DNA of 64,000 nt, from the NCBI RefSeq assembly GCF_003369915.1, contig NC_046673.1:20079718-20143717 (forward strand). Direction: 5' to 3'. The notes under the pieces are model-generated. The model ran no database searches and was not told where the DNA came from. It saw only the letters and a list, made by a program, of their open reading frames with translations. The position numbers and the translations under genes are program-made. This DNA comes from Drosophila miranda. Taxonomy: Eukaryota > Arthropoda > Insecta > Diptera > Drosophilidae. This document shows, in pieces, positions 33,322-46,900 of the stretch (the first letter of the stretch is position 1; every line of letters starts with the position of its first letter).

Positions 33322-36300
33322 CCTTGTGCCGGAACGTCTAAGGGAAGCATTCTCGATTCCCCAATTCGCACTCCCAAAATCCTAAATCGAATCCATTTCA
33401 AGTTCACGTTGTCGTCATCATGAGTTTGTTTTTGCCATTTATCGCGGCTGTTCATCGTTAGTTTTTAGGACTGGGAATGGGCGGAATGGGGGGAATCGTC
33501 TAAAATTAGAACAGCGCCCAAAAATAGATCGGCCATCTGCTGTGTGTGTGACGTCAGGTGCGGATGAGTTGCGGTCAGGTGCTACGGTGCCCCCCATATC
33601 CAATGTAAACACAATTTCTGGAATGCTTGAATGCTAACCATCAAAATGGATTGTTTGTTCGCTCGCTTTTCGATCGGTTTCTCCCGGTTCTGCCGTGTTC
33701 CCTTATCGCCCCTCTGTTTCGTCGGCAAATGTCAACCTTTTGCACTGATCATTTCTGGTATTTATTTCAGCAAACTAAGGGTGACTGGTCAATCTCTTGA
33801 CGAGAGTCTGGAGTGCAAGCTGAGTGCTCGGATCTCAAGCGGATCATCGGGCAATCGGAACACAACACTGCTGTGGCTGACGACTGCAAGATGCCCACTA
33901 ATGATCGCTGTAAATGAGTAATTGAAGAGTTCATTAACAAATGCCTGTGGCCTTCATTAGCCAAGGAAATGGCTCTACAAAGAAAACCACGCTTAACTCG
34001 AGTCATGCACACGACATGTACTATTTTATTTCTTATCCACCTTTCGCCTGTGCATTTGACCGGCGTTCGCGGTTTTTGAGCAAAGTGAGCAAGGGCCATA
34101 TACACTCAGAGAAAAATGGCATAGTAATCAGAAACACATCAATATATAAATTTAATATTCGCTTTTTCAATATACAAACATAGTGAAATTATAAATAATT
34201 CACTTTGATGTATATAAAATACTTGAAAATAAATATAATATATTTATTTTGCAGGAAATGTATATATGTACATATGAGATATATCTATTTTAAATTAATT
34301 TTTCAATCTAATTGTAAATATTACAATTTCAGGGGCTTTTCCTCTGGGTGCCCATTTGATTCGAAGTCGAAACGGATTATGGATGAATGCCAGAGGGTAA
34401 GTAAATAAACATTTATGCATTGTATTCGGATGATCTATCGATGTAATAATAATATTGTTTCAGAAATATATAGTACGTTTAGTAGTTTCTTCTGGCTGTG
34501 GCACTCATCCCCGGGTACGGTACATTGGGCCATTCAGAAATACCCATTGGGCGAGTCCCAGCAGCTGATTCATGCCATGCCGGAGCCCAGAGCCAATTCC
34601 GTATCCGAATCAAAGCACAGACACACATAAAAACCGATCGCCCACACCACACCGATCGGTGACTACGTTGTGGCACCCCCACAACAATGGCAACAACAAG
34701 TAGGCGTCCTTCGACCATGCCAAATTCCAAAATTCTTGCGTCGTTCGTCGGTCGTCGACATCGACGTCATTTCGCCCGCCATCCTCTGCCTCTGCCTCTG
34801 CCCCTCTCCACTCCGGTCCGGTCCGCACTGCTCCGGGCTATACGTAAATATTTACACATGTCTTACAAGAGCTGGCAATTTTTCGCTGTCGGATATAGCG
34901 TCGTGGGAGGAGTGTGTATGTGTACGGATTGCGATTTAAATGGATTTGTGTGCGTTGGAATTTCATTGGCATTTCCATTTTCATTTCCAATTTTATTTGT
35001 ACCCCATAGCTCATTGCATTCATTGCTCCCGATTCGATACGAAACGATCCAATCCGATCCGATCCGATCCGACAGTTCAATGAAGTGGCCGGAGGAAGGT
35101 GAAGCCGTATGTTATACGAATCAGGAATGCAGATCTTTATAGATTGATCGAGGGAACGTACATAAACACAAGTGGATCCTTTTGGTTGGGAGTGCAATAA
35201 GCGCCAGTGCCAGCGCCAGCGCCAGCTGCCTTCGAATCTTCAGTTTGGAGAGAACGACATCATAACAATAAAAAAATACTAACAATTTGGCAGCGGCGTA
35301 CAATTTGCGTCAACAGCACTTGCCTCTCAGGCCCCTAGTATATATATAGATGGCAAATAGAATATATAGATTTATCCATATATGTACATATATAAATACT
35401 TTTGTACATACATACATGTGTATGTGTGTATGTGTAGGCACAAAGCGAACGGACCAAGTGCCCTGTTTTATATATAGATCTAAGGATGAGCCATCGGCAT
35501 TCATCTTCTGCGCCACAATGCATACCCTGCCACCCGCCAACCACCCCCCGCACACAGTACTAATAATAATCATAATATTAATAAAAACATATGCTTAGGC
35601 AGCCGCTGCGTATGCGCAATTTCCCCATTACGTATACGCGGACAGAAAGCAGATGCCAAAAGCCAAACGGAAAAACATGTCCAAATTAGGCAATATCCGA
35701 TACGAACCGACTCGATCGCGATTACTTTAACACCACACACCAACAACATGTAATTATAGAGTAACATTCACATTCATGGCCGATTGTCACCCGTGCCGTA
35801 CCCCCTTAGGCAGGATGATTCACCCATCATCCATCCACATCCACCCCACAGCAGCCCCAACCGCAATACTCGTGCTTAATAATTGTGGGATTCTGGTGCT
35901 CGCCGTTGGGGTACGTGTCGCTGCACATTTTGATGTACATATGTTATCCGTGCGGCCTGTTCTGCTACAAAATATTATTGTATATTAATGGTTCACCGCG
36001 AAGGAGCTTCGTTGGAAATATGTCTTGGACAAAAGAAGAGGCTCTTCCATAGGAACTGCTGCCAAGGACTAGATCAGACAGAACTCTTAGGCACTGCAGA
36101 GTATTACCATCGACTGATGGCCATCCATTGAAACGACAGAGACCTTTCAACGCCAAAACCATCCGAATCTATCAGATAATTTATGCTAAGCATTTTGCGA
36201 CTCTTGTGGCTACCGACTACGAAATGTGCAACAGGAAATTGCTCAGGCGAACGCATTTTCATTCATGAGTTGATTTTATTTATGTGGGATCTACGATGGG

Positions 36301-37454
36301 TTCCGATGGGATGAGCACACAGACACCACTCACCACTCACCACTACCCTGTCCGTACCCTTACCCTACACACACGTGCCTCCCACTTGGCACTTGGCATG
36401 CTTGGTCGCCATCGTGCATCGTGCACTTGTGGCTGTCAGCCAAACATGCAACAATACGAGTACCAAGAGAGAACCCCAGTGAGTACCTCGCCCCCCAAAG
36501 AACTGCAGTTGGATGGGCCAGGCTGGTGCCCTGTAGAGCCCGCTCAGAGTGGGAGGAGAGTGCCCCAAGTGCACCACCCCATATTGCACCACAATGCAGA
36601 CCGCAATTTGTTTAATTAGCGAAATAGAATCATATATTAAAGTTTGGCGGGCCCCAGCTGACAAGCCAAGGCAGCTGGGCACGCGTCTGGGGCTGCCCCA
36701 GGCCTTCCGCCCTGTCCATCTCATCGTATTACCTGATGCCCAGCGCCCAGGCCCAGGCCCAAGTCGAAACGAGAAACCACTGATCAAGTATTGGCCGGTC
36801 GGTTGGTCTATTTTTTGGGAGGGGAACGGGGATGGGAGCGACTGGCTACTGGCGACTGCTTCCGGTTTTTCCCTGCCCCCAAAAAAAAAGAGCAATGTCA
36901 GCCAAAAGTCCGAGCCGAATACCGAATACCGACTACCGACTACCGACTACCGACTACCAAACCATCTGGCGGTGCAGCAGTGCGACTCTCTCGCGGGTCT
37001 TTGGGTTCTCTTCTCGGTCTGGTGTTCTCGGAAGAGTTTCCCAGAGCTGCGGTCAGAGCTCAGAGCTGCTCAGCGAAGCGCGTAAACTGGTGCTGGTGTT
37101 GATTGAAGAGTGACGTGACCCCAGGCACTTGGCAGGTTGCAGGTTCACCCAGGGAAAAGCACAGCTACGACCAGGCTTTGAACTCCCATCTCTCAGCTTT
37201 GGCTCTGGCGCTGACTCTGAGAGTTGATTGTGCACGAACAGAGACACAAAAAATAGAAAAAAAGGTGGTCTAAAATTAAAAGAAAATGCACAGAGAGCGA
37301 CAGCCGAACAAAGAAGAAGCAACCAAAAGGCACTGGCAGTGAAAACGAAGACCAAAACGAAGAGGCAGCTGCTGCTGCTCCATCCATGTGTGTGTGTCTG
37401 TCTGCGAGTGTGTGCGTGAGTGTGCCTCTGCCTCGGGTCCGGTCCCGGCGTGGC
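33322..37454. other. Intergenic region between Cyp4d1 and the Costars gene
   Basis: Mostly non-coding, with no family-like open frame. An AT-rich stretch lies at 34110-34340. Simple repeats include GATCC runs near 35045-35075, a GCCAGC run near 35202-35225, TATA/CATA runs near 35335-35430 and a CGACTAC tandem at about 36912-36960. The stretch from 36.3 kb on has more GC and may hold distal leader or enhancer sequence of the downstream gene. Confidence 0.5.
36902..36960. repeat. Short tandem repeat (about 9-bp CCGACTACC-like units)
   Basis: Roughly six imperfect copies of a TACCGACTACCGA-type unit in a row upstream of the Costars gene promoter. Likely a polymorphic microsatellite. Confidence 0.8.
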
Positions 37455-37490
37455 TATAAAAAGAAAGAGCGCTCGCTTTCAGCGCTCACT
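37455..37490 (+). promoter_or_regulatory. TATA-box core promoter of the Costars-domain gene
   Basis: TATAAAAA at 37455-37462 is followed 26-33 bp later by two initiator-like words (TTTCAGCG and CTCACTTT). The sequence after it is leader-like up to a strong GTGAGT donor at 37866, so a non-coding exon of about 380 bp is likely. Confidence 0.5.
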
Positions 37491-37865
37491 TTTGGTCCCA
37501 GCAACCAAACGGCGTGGTACAATCACGAAAATAGAGTTCACAGACAGAAAATCAGAAAAAATCAGAAAAATCAGAAAAACCAGAGAATCCGAGCATCAGA
37601 GCATCAGAGAAATATCGAAACGCAGTGGAAGCAGACTTGTACGATCGGCAGACATTTCTTGTTACTTTTTGTTTGGGTGTTGTTGTTCGAAGTACGAGGA
37701 AACGTGTTCGAAATATCCGAGAAGCCTTAAGATTGCGTCTTGCATTGTGAGTGGCCCCCAAAGCAGAGCAAACGGAACGAAAAGAGAGCAAAGGAAGTAC
37801 TCGTCGTACAAGCCGCACACAGAAGAGATCCAGCCAAAAGGAACCAATAACCGATAAAGAAACAA

Positions 37866-38437
37866 GTGAGTGTACACATAAGAGGGGATTCCCCCAGCCA
37901 GTCCGCCCGGCCTGGGGGGGCCTGTGTGGCGGGTTTCGCTTCGTTTTTCCCAGGTAGCGGCAGTCGGGCGGGTTAATTTCCAGTTAATTCGAATTTCGAA
38001 ATGGGCAGAATGGTGGGGAGGGGGGAAACGGGCGCACGAAAACAAATTCCGGTTCATCTTTCGGGGTCGCGCGCATGCGCATGCGCATTCAAAGAGTTCA
38101 GGCCTAACGGCATTTATTGCGGCGTTTGCTTTGCTTTTGCTTTTGCTTTTGCTTTGGCTTTGGCTTTGCGTCGCCACTAATGTGGGGTTGGGTTGGGTGT
38201 GGGTCTATCTCTGGCAATCGGTCTCGCTCTGGGTCTGTGTCTGGGTCACAAAAGAAATGTGCAAAAAAAAAAAAAACGCTATGGGGCTCCACGCCACAAC
38301 ACAATGGGCCGCCCTCGAATGAAACACAGATTTTCCTTCCATTGTCATGATGTTTGGCTGCGAACAAAATGTAATTGGTATTTCTTTCCCCATCATGATC
38401 GTCTTGGCTTTGTTTCGTCTCTTTTTTTTGTTCGCAG
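37866..38437 (+). other. Intron in the 5' leader of the Costars-domain gene
   Basis: Bounded by GTGAGT and TTTTTTTTGTTCGCAG. It holds a TTTTGC/TTTGGC repeat at about 38130-38168 and no exon. Confidence 0.6.
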
Positions 38438-38588
38438 GCAAAAGTGTTGCGAATTCGCGTTCGAGAGCCACCGCCAAGCGGACATCGGGAGTAACTTTCG
38501 AGACGAGTCTTACCAGTCGTCTGTGTACCCCATAAAGCTGCAAGATCCAAGCCAGAGCCAGGCCAGGCCCAACAGCAGCAGCAGCAGC

Positions 38589-41500
38589 ATGGCAGACGTA
38601 TCGCACGAGCTGGGCGCCCTGCGCTTCGTAGTGGTAAGTACTTTCCAAACAGCTCGCCAGTGAAGTGTTCCACTTCTTGGTGTACTATGGGGCACACCTA
38701 TGCGGCTGGGAGGGGCACGAATGGGGGCAGCACCCAGCAGGCTCTGTTCTGGCATCTTTGGAATGCTCTATCCCCACACAGAAACTAAATAAAGACAGCC
38801 GCCAGCAATGTTTTTCATTGTTTTTCCCTTATTTTTTTGCTTGCTTTATTCCCAAATAAAATATCTCGTGCGACAAATGCCTGAAAAATAATTTATGCGC
38901 AAAAAACCACAAGAAATGCGTGAAGCCAAAAACAACAACAAAAATTATAATACAAATCGCTAGAATAAATGTCAACGAAAAATCCATTTTCGTTTTAGCC
39001 GAGGAAAATGTTTGTCTTTTGCCACTGGAAAGCGTCCAATATAAAATCATTAAAATTGAAATGATATAAAGAATTTAAATTCAAATCCCCAAAAAACCCA
39101 CCCAAAAAAAAAAAGAGAAAAAAACAAAGCAACAATTGGCGGCGCTGCGGTTTCTTGTTTTTGTTTTTGTTATTGTTTCTGTTTTTGTTGCTGTTGCTGT
39201 TTCTGTTTTAATTTGTCGCCACATGAATTGCCAAAATATGTACATAGATATATATAGTATGTGGATATATTATAGATAGATATTATAGTATAGGGGTGGT
39301 GGGAACGACACGACAAAGGAACAAATTTTCGCACAGAAAAAAGAAGATCAAAACACGGAAAAATTCTTGGCAATGACCATCGCTCGGGTTGAAATAGCAA
39401 TGCTGAATATGCATACGATATAGTCGTATAGTAGTGGCTATATCCGAGTGTCTCTCTATATGTATCTGTATATGTATTGGCTGTAGCTTTAGCTGCCTCA
39501 GAAATGCTCAGACTTTTCAAGAGTGACAACGGCGCCGACAAATAGATCCCATCCTACCATCCCCACGGGCGACATAACACCGACTCGTAGCCAAAATTAT
39601 ATACAAATATCCCATGTATGCACATACATATCACCCTGTTTCGATAGAGATCCATTACATTCCTGGCTTTGCGAATGAGAACCAACCATTCCATTGGATC
39701 TGAATACAATAGAATCTCGCGGTCTTTCCCAACTCTCACTCTCTCCACTCGAATGTTTGGATTTCCCCAATGTTTACCGAATGGAGTGGAGTGGAGTGGA
39801 GTGGAGAGGAGAGGAGGGTTCATTGCCTGCACCAATTGCATTCCCAATCTTGTGGGAGCCCTGTTTATAACATAAATTTCATCTTTATCACTCGCCCCAT
39901 CCCCAACTCTCGTTGCGTTGCCTTGATGCACGTGACGTGCGAACGGATGTGGTTTTCCACAATATTTTTCCAACATTTGCGGTGTGAAAATCAAAATTGA
40001 AATTTCCATACAAAAATGTATGCATTTTTTCCCAAGAGACTTTCACCGATGTTTCAATCCCCGCATTCGTATACAAATACAAGTCGAAAGGAAACTGCCG
40101 CCAGAATCTTGCAGCATTTCGTTTTCATTCATCGCCGAATTCATTTGTCTATCGGCGGCTGGGATCTCGATCCGAGTACGAGTATGAGTATGAGTATGAA
40201 TGAAATTCCCCCTGGGGGTTGACAAAAACGCCGTTGAGCGCATTGATTGAAGAATTTTTTGGATATTGATCAAAGAGACAAATTGTGAGCGTCATTGGGG
40301 CGTCGTGTTTTGGCCGCTGTTCTTGCCAAAACAAATTATATAAAGAGCTTTACGTATATCATATAATAAAAAGTCTGTATCGGAGGCGGAGGCGCCAGAT
40401 ATGTCGCATTCATTCATGGGCAACTCAATCATGGACTCTCTCTCCGTCAAACTGCGCGCCATTCTACTCGTAAAATATATCCGCTTGCCATAAATAATAA
40501 TCTGATGAATAAACAGAATGGGGTGTGCCTGAGTGCTGGTGGTGGTGGTGGCCAGTGAGTGATCCGAGGTCCGTGGTCATCGGTTAGAGGCGAAAATTGC
40601 CCGTGAAGGTTATTCCTGTTTTCTTTTCTCAATCTTTGTGAATTTCTATACATATTTATGTATATATGTACGTAAGTTTTCGTTTCGTGGCATGCTCCTT
40701 CGCCAACGCCCCCGCCCCCGCCTCCGTTTCGAGCGAACAGTGCTTTTTATTTATGACAACGACATTTGCGCATTCCTTTCAAGCCATTTGCTGGCTGTGT
40801 GCTAGCTGGCATTCTGCACTTGTTAGATGAAAAATTACACAGAACGTATGTTTCTTAATTGCGGCCAATTAGTTCAAAGCCAAAAAGTTGTTCGAACAAC
40901 TTGAGCGTAATTTTTGAAAAGCACTAATTGCCCGCCAAATGACAGGAAAATGCAAATGTCTGGCAAGGCCGTTCGCTGGGTGGCATCGCCGTCTGCCAAC
41001 AGAACAAAAAGAGTGGCGCCGGGTCAAACTGTTTGGCTTCTCTCCCCTTTCCTTCAGAAACCTTCTGAATGAATCCAATTGACTTACTCCCGACCCGATC
41101 TGTGACTATTGCAGGACTCGCCGCTCTCCTCCAAAGTGGCCATGTTCAACAATCAGGCGACGCAGCACAAGCAGTCGCAGTTATTGAATCCGTTCTCGCA
41201 GGATGGACGCGCCTCGTCGCCGAAGCCGACCTTCTCCAAGGACCAGTACGGCAAGCCGCTGGCCGGCAGTCTGACAGAGGCACGAGGCCAGAAGGCCAAC
41301 ATGCACGTTATGAAGGAAATGCTGGAGCTATGCCAGATCATCAACACGGAGGGCTACGACGTCAAGGATGAGCCAGGCATGCGAGTGATTCCCTTCGGCG
41401 AGTTGTTCAACGTAAGTTCCAGAATTTCAGTCTCGAATTCGGCAGTCACTTGTGACTCCTCCACCTCCCTCTCCCTCTGCCTCTTCCAGATCTACAACTA

Positions 41501-42260
41501 CATCTCGGATAAGGTGGTGGGCATACTGCTGCGTGCCCGTAAGCACAAACTGGTGGAGTTCGAGGGCGAGATGTTGTACCAGCGCCGCGACGACAACGTG
41601 CCCATATTCCTGCTGAAGCCCATCAGGGAGATTCGCAGCGAGATGGAGGCCAAGATCGAGGAGATCAAGCGCGCGGCGAGTCCTGCCCCGCCACAGTCTA
41701 CATCGGTGCTGCTCGATCGCAGCGCCCACGAGCAGAAGCTGAAGGCGCGAACACCGTCGCCGGCGGTAAAGTCGAAAGCAAAAGCGAAATCACCGTCGCC
41801 ACCACAGGTTACTGCTGATGCTACTGCTCCAGCTGTCGTAACTCCAGTCGAGGTCAAGCCAGTCGCAGCTCCAGCTGAAGTGTCAGCACCAATCCCGGAG
41901 CCTGCGCCGGCTTTGACAGTCACAGAAGCTGCACCAAACCATGAGCCGCAACCGGAGGCTGCCAAGCCAGAGGAGAGCCCCGTCCAGGCAGCGCCAGCAG
42001 CAGTGGAGCCCGTGAGTCAGCCACAACCAGAGGCTAAGCCTGTTCCAGTTTCTGCAGAGCTCATCCCAGTTTCCCCCGAGGTGCAAAAAACAGAAGCCGC
42101 CTTGCCCACAATTGTGATTGAGGCCTCCGCAGTGTTTGTGCGCACTGCCAGCACGGATCAGTTGGCAGCAGACACAGCACCATCAGCCACCAGTCCCGCC
42201 GACACATCATCTCCGGCAGCCAAAGACGAACCCGTGATCGCTGCCGGAGACAGCGCCTAG
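38589..42260 (+). CDS. Costars-domain (ABRA/STARS-like) actin-associated protein
   Basis: Coding exons are 38589-38633, 41115-41411 and 41490-42260, giving about 370 aa. The exon holding the ATG begins at 38438 after TTCGCAG, and a leader exon ends at a GTGAGT donor (37866). Residues ~77-165 form a Costars domain: helices around MKEMLELCQIINTEGY, then FGELFNIYNYISDKVVGILLRARKHKLVEFEGEML and a DDNVPIFLLKP end. In ABRA/STARS proteins this domain binds actin and links Rho signalling to MRTF/SRF. The C-terminal half is low-complexity Pro/Ala/Glu (many APA, PEPA and KSKAK runs) and probably unstructured. The first exon gives only MADVSHELGALRFVV, so alternative starts upstream of the 2.5-kb intron are possible. 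Only this isoform could be supported. Confidence 0.85.
38634..41114 (+). other. Long intron of the Costars-domain gene (2.5 kb)
   Basis: AT-rich intron with simple repeats: TTTTTG/TTGCTG runs near 39155-39205, a GGAGT run at 39779-39815 and GAGTAT repeats near 40175-40200. No supported alternative exon or nested gene. Confidence 0.65.
39779..39815. repeat. (GGAGT)n microsatellite
   Basis: About six GGAGT/GGAGA units in a row within the Costars gene intron. Confidence 0.85.
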
Positions 42261-42834
42261 GCAGCCGACCCCTTGGAATTGTTTTGAGAAGGAACTCGCA
42301 ACTACTAAAGCGGCAGCTTTAAATTGCAGTAGTTTAGCTTAAAGTTTAGTTGACCTAGAGTTTAACTTACGATTAGTGCAGAGATTAGCAGAGAAAACAA
42401 ACACAACACTGAAGACAAACCAGACCCGAAACCGACTATTTATAAAGGAGTTTGTTTATCGGACGACCAAAGAGAAGGTGGTAAACTATACAAATAAATA
42501 CATACTATACTCGTACATATACATAAATATATTTAAACACACCTAGCATAAAGTAAATGCAATACATGTAGACACAGTATTATACCATAGTTTTCTTACA
42601 CCTATTTTATATCTGCTCCATGGCCTCGGGCGCCGTTAGGCAGCGCTGCCAGACCGCTGTGAGTGCTATGGCGCGCAATGTGACCGTTCGCGGATGCTGA
42701 CAAAATACGCCCACTCATCGCGCATATTTATCCTTGGTTTGAAGAGTGGATAACAAAAGAACAAAATCCAAAGAAAGAACAAGAAGATCGCGAAGAATTT
42801 TTCAATCATCATCGTTCATCGTCAACCAGCAATA
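42261..42834 (+). promoter_or_regulatory. Costars gene 3' UTR and Pgam5 promoter
   Basis: The first ~300 bp is an AT-rich 3' UTR with several AATAAA-like words. Near the Pgam5 side, AATGTGACCG (42677-42686) matches the reverse of the fly GGTCACA (M1BP) core element, and GCAGCGCTGCC near 42641 matches the CAGCNCTG core element. Both are marks of TATA-less housekeeping promoters. Confidence 0.5.
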
Positions 42835-43767
42835 ATGCGAAAATTCACAGCCTTTGCATGCGGCACTGGGGCCGGTCTGTTGACCTTCTACCTAACAAAA
42901 CTAAATGAGCCAAAGGCGGCGGTGCACAACTCGTGGACGAGGAGCGAGAAGCCGGTGGATCCGTGTGCGCTGTGGGACCACAATTGGGACCTGCGCGACC
43001 CCAAGAGCCTAGTGAAGCCGGTGAAGAACGATCTGTCCCAGGAGCAGAATCGGTACAACAGTGAACTGGAGAAAGTGGTCCCGAAACATGCCCGTCACAT
43101 AATTCTCATTCGACACGGCGAGTACCTCGATGTGGGGGACACCGACGAGACGCATCACCTAACCGAACGTGGGCGGGAACAGGCCAAATACACGGGCAAG
43201 CGTCTGTGCGAACTGGGCATCAAGTGGGACAAGGTGATAGCCTCGACAATGGTGCGCGCCCAGGAGACGGCGGATATCATACTCGATGAGATCGACTACG
43301 AGAAGGCGAAGGTGAAGAATTGCGCCTTCCTGCGGGAGGGTGCCCCGATACCGCCCCAGCCGCCAGTCGGCCACTGGAAGCCGGAAGCGTCGGTAAGTTC
43401 TTGCCGCGGGTCTTGAATTGACTTCAATTTTACATGATCCTCGCTGACACTGCAGCAGTTCTTCAGAGACGGAGCCCGGATCGAGGCCGCCTTCCGGCGC
43501 TACTTCTATCGTGCTTATCCCGACCAGACCAAGGACAGCTACACCCTCCTGGTGGGCCATGGCAATGTGATCCGATACTTTGTGTGTCGAGCACTTCAGT
43601 TCCCGCCCGAGGCCTGGCTGCGGATCAGCATTAACCATGCGTCCATCACCTGGCTAACCATCAGTCCATCGGGGAATGTGTCCATCAAGTACCTCGGCGA
43701 TACCGGCTTCATGCCCGTCAATCATCTGACCAATCGGATACCCCGCGCGGCCAAAAATGTTGTGTAG
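42835..43767 (+). CDS. Pgam5: Pgam5, mitochondrial serine/threonine phosphatase
   Basis: Exons 42835-43392 and 43456-43767 give 289 aa, the usual length. An N-terminal membrane segment ([14 protein letters not shown]) anchors it to mitochondria. The WDHNWD motif at ~47-52 is the known multimerisation element that activates the phosphatase. The histidine-phosphatase core follows: LIRHGEY with the catalytic His near 94, TERGREQA near 112, MVRAQETA near 142 and VGHGN near 219. The enzyme removes phosphate from Ser/Thr (for example on ASK1) and acts in mitochondrial stress and turnover (PINK1 pathway). Exon 2 begins at a CAGCAG acceptor, so a one-residue (Gln) alternative is possible. It ends 135 bp from the convergent MMS22L gene. 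Confidence 0.97.
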
Positions 43768-43902
43768 ATTCGCTGGCGATTTCCTGTAGAGTCTTCCGAG
43801 TCTTCCCGAGTAAACCGAACTGCCTGCCTTCCAACAAGCCTTAATTGTGCGAGTACCTTTCTTGGTGTGTTTATTTGCAAAGGGTTATCGTATCGTTATC
43901 GG

Positions 43903-46900
43903 CTACCCCAAGACTTTCTCCAGTCGTTGCAGGCACTTGCGTATGCCTACATCCTCGCCAGCACCGCGCTTCAGCTCCACCAGCTTGGCCTGCTCCCGCA
44001 CGAAGTCCAGCAGCGGTGCCACTAGCTCCGGGGCCAGTTCCGCCAGCTTGATGAGCATTTGAAAGTAGAAATATGTGCAGTGGGCCAAGTGTTTCTCGGC
44101 CAGGGAGCGCAGGTGGCTCAGGCACATCGCTCTGGCTGGCTGAGAGCGCCTGAAGCCCTCGTGAGAGACGATGATGCGATACAGAGACAGCACCTGGCCG
44201 CGACTGTGCTCCAGCTCATCCACAAACATGACGTGCTCCAGGAGGGGTATGTGAACGGCTCGGAGCAGGGTTAGGAGCTGCTTTTCCTGGTCGGCAGCGA
44301 TGGCCTCGACCAGCTGCTGCAGCAAAGTGATCACGAGACCCGAATGGTTGCCCGCCTTGCGGCGCAGAACAACCAGAAAATGTCCCACCAGCTGCTGGAG
44401 CACGAACTGCGCCAGCTCCCCATCATCCCCAGCGTCAGCCTGGAGGAGCGTTACGTATGGGCGCGCCACCAGCTTGGCATTGGGGGAGAAGTTGAAGTGC
44501 GGCGTCCATTGGAGAATGAGCTGTTCCAGCGTCTTGCCCAGATACGCGTCCGTGCGGTAGGGCAGCCTCCCGATCCCCTGCAGCAGCACAGGAAAGATCT
44601 TGTGCACCATTTGGGGCAGGCGACCTTCGGGCGGGACACCGGCCTGCAGCTGTGTGGTCAGCAGGAAGCGCACCATGGCCAGGTGGAAGAAGCAGCTTGG
44701 CTTCGCACGCACATACGCGAGGCTCGGGCAGTTGTATATGACGATGGCCAGGAAGCTGTAGAACCGAGAGCCGAGCTCAGAGCGCAGTCGGTCCGGCGGT
44801 AGCCACATCTCGAAGTGGTTCACGTAGGCGTGCAGCCTGTGGCTCAGCTGCATCCGGATGCGAGCCTGGGCGGCCGCCTCCTCTTGCTGGGCACGTCGCC
44901 CGAGAGCACCGAAAAAAGCGCAGAGCGGTTCGCGACCCGCCAAAGAAGTGGGATCTATGGCCAGCAGCTGGAACTCCTCCAGCTGCACCACATGGGCGGT
45001 AAGCGCCGCAACAGACTCGTGCTGGGCGGTGAGCAGGACCAGAGATTTGATCCAAACCTGCAGGATTGTGGCACTCGATGGGGGCACCGGGCTGCTTCCC
45101 TCTTCCAGCAGGTGAACGATCAGTTGGGCCGAGGCAGCCATGTTGGCCGGCTCGGGGCCCTGCAAAAAACTCACCATAAGCTTCTCCCGATCCTTGTCCA
45201 AGCTCACGAACTCCGCCGCTAGCCTCGGCAGCCAGGCGCTGTGCCCACTGACGTACTGCACCCGCAGCAGGGGCAGAATGTGTTGCTGGAGCGCCTCCTT
45301 CATCCCATTGGCATTGCCGGAGACCACTCTCGGTTCGCCTAGCCGCTGGATCAGCGAGTGCAGAGCCTGCCAGACGCGATCCTGCGAGGCCTGGCCACTC
45401 TTCTCCACATAATGTGTCAGCCAGGGGCTCAGGAGAAGCTGCTCGCCGCGGGCAAAGTCATCGGCAAGGTCGAAAATGGCCTGAAGGGTGCCCGCGTAAA
45501 TGGCGGCTACTTCCACGTCGTTGCGAATGGCTGCCAGTTGGCCCAGGAGCTTCGCCACATAGTCATCCAGGGAGAGACGGTGCCGTGCATGCAGAAGCAG
45601 CATGGCCATGTGTCCCTTGGCCACCGAAATTCGACGGACCGGTGGCAATTTCTCTAGGGCAAGGCACAGCAGCATCTCCCTCAGCTTGGGCGCCAGCTCG
45701 GAGAGGTCCTCGTGGGAGAGCAGCAGGCAGAGAAACAGCTCTATCACATGGTGTATGCCCGGCTCATTCAGAGCCAGCAATTTGGCCGCACTGAACTTGC
45801 TGAAGATCCGCCCGAGCAGCTTCTGTCGCTGGTTGCCCTTTCCCTGCTGGGCTAGGAGCAGCTTTAAGGTTCGGCCCAGCATCCAGGCGTACATGGTGAA
45901 GCTGCTGAGATTGAGATCCTCCAGCTGGTCCCTGGACAGGAGCCTGCTGTAGCGCTCCACATAGGCCGAGCCACTGGGGCAGGTGAGGGGCAGCTGTTCT
46001 AGCTCTGTGCTCGCATTGAAGTTGCAGTTGAGTGAGCGATGCAGATATTCCCAGAGCTGGCAGAGCACATCTGGGTCGGGGCGACCCCGCTGCAGCTCGA
46101 GGGGCGCCAGAAGACACAGATAGACACGTCGCTGCTGTTCATCGGGCTGGCTGGAGAGGAATTGCTTGAGCAGGCTGGCAGTCTGAAAGTTTTCAGGTGG
46201 AGCACATGGGCCCGCTAGGTTCTGTTTATAATCGCCATTGTCCGCGTAATCGCTGAGGCGGGCCAGGCTGAGCCTCAGCCATGCGTAGAACTCGTGGAAG
46301 GCCAATGAAACAGCGCTGCTTTCGGCTGTAAAGGAAGCGGCGGAAGCGATCTAATTAGATGGAGAAGTGCGCGAAGGTATGCGGTAATTCTTACCTGGGA
46401 AATACACCGCCTTGTGGCCCTGCATGGCCTTGTGGAACAAATTCCAGATGCCCAGCTGGCTCTGCGCCAGCCACTTGGGCGCCAGCACAGTGATCAGCAG
46501 CCAGAGTTCCTTGGTGCAGCGACACATAAACGCCGATGTGTGAATGAGCTCGGGTCGATGCTTGCTGCGATAATAAAGGCTGGCACACAGCACCAAATCA
46601 TACAGCGTATGCTCCAGTTGGGCCAACAACGCTGCCTCCGTCGCCCCATGGCAGTCGTTGAGCAGGATTAGGTCGAGAAAACGCCACTCTAGAACACCGT
46701 GATACAGATGATAGGCCGGCGCAGGGCACTCGTTACCCTTGCTGTGCTCCGCAAAGTACAGAACTTTCCAGGCCTCCGCATCCAGTAGATTGTTGAGCAG
46801 GCTGCGCAGATCCTCCAGAAATCGGCGTGCTTCCATGCAGATGTTTTCATCGTGTATGCGCAATAGCAAATGATAAAATTGGGTCACCTGCTGTCGTGCT

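Noticed and set aside
36284-37857. Open frames upstream of the Costars gene
   Set aside because: They cross the TATA box and the leader exon, include microsatellite sequence and have no similarity.
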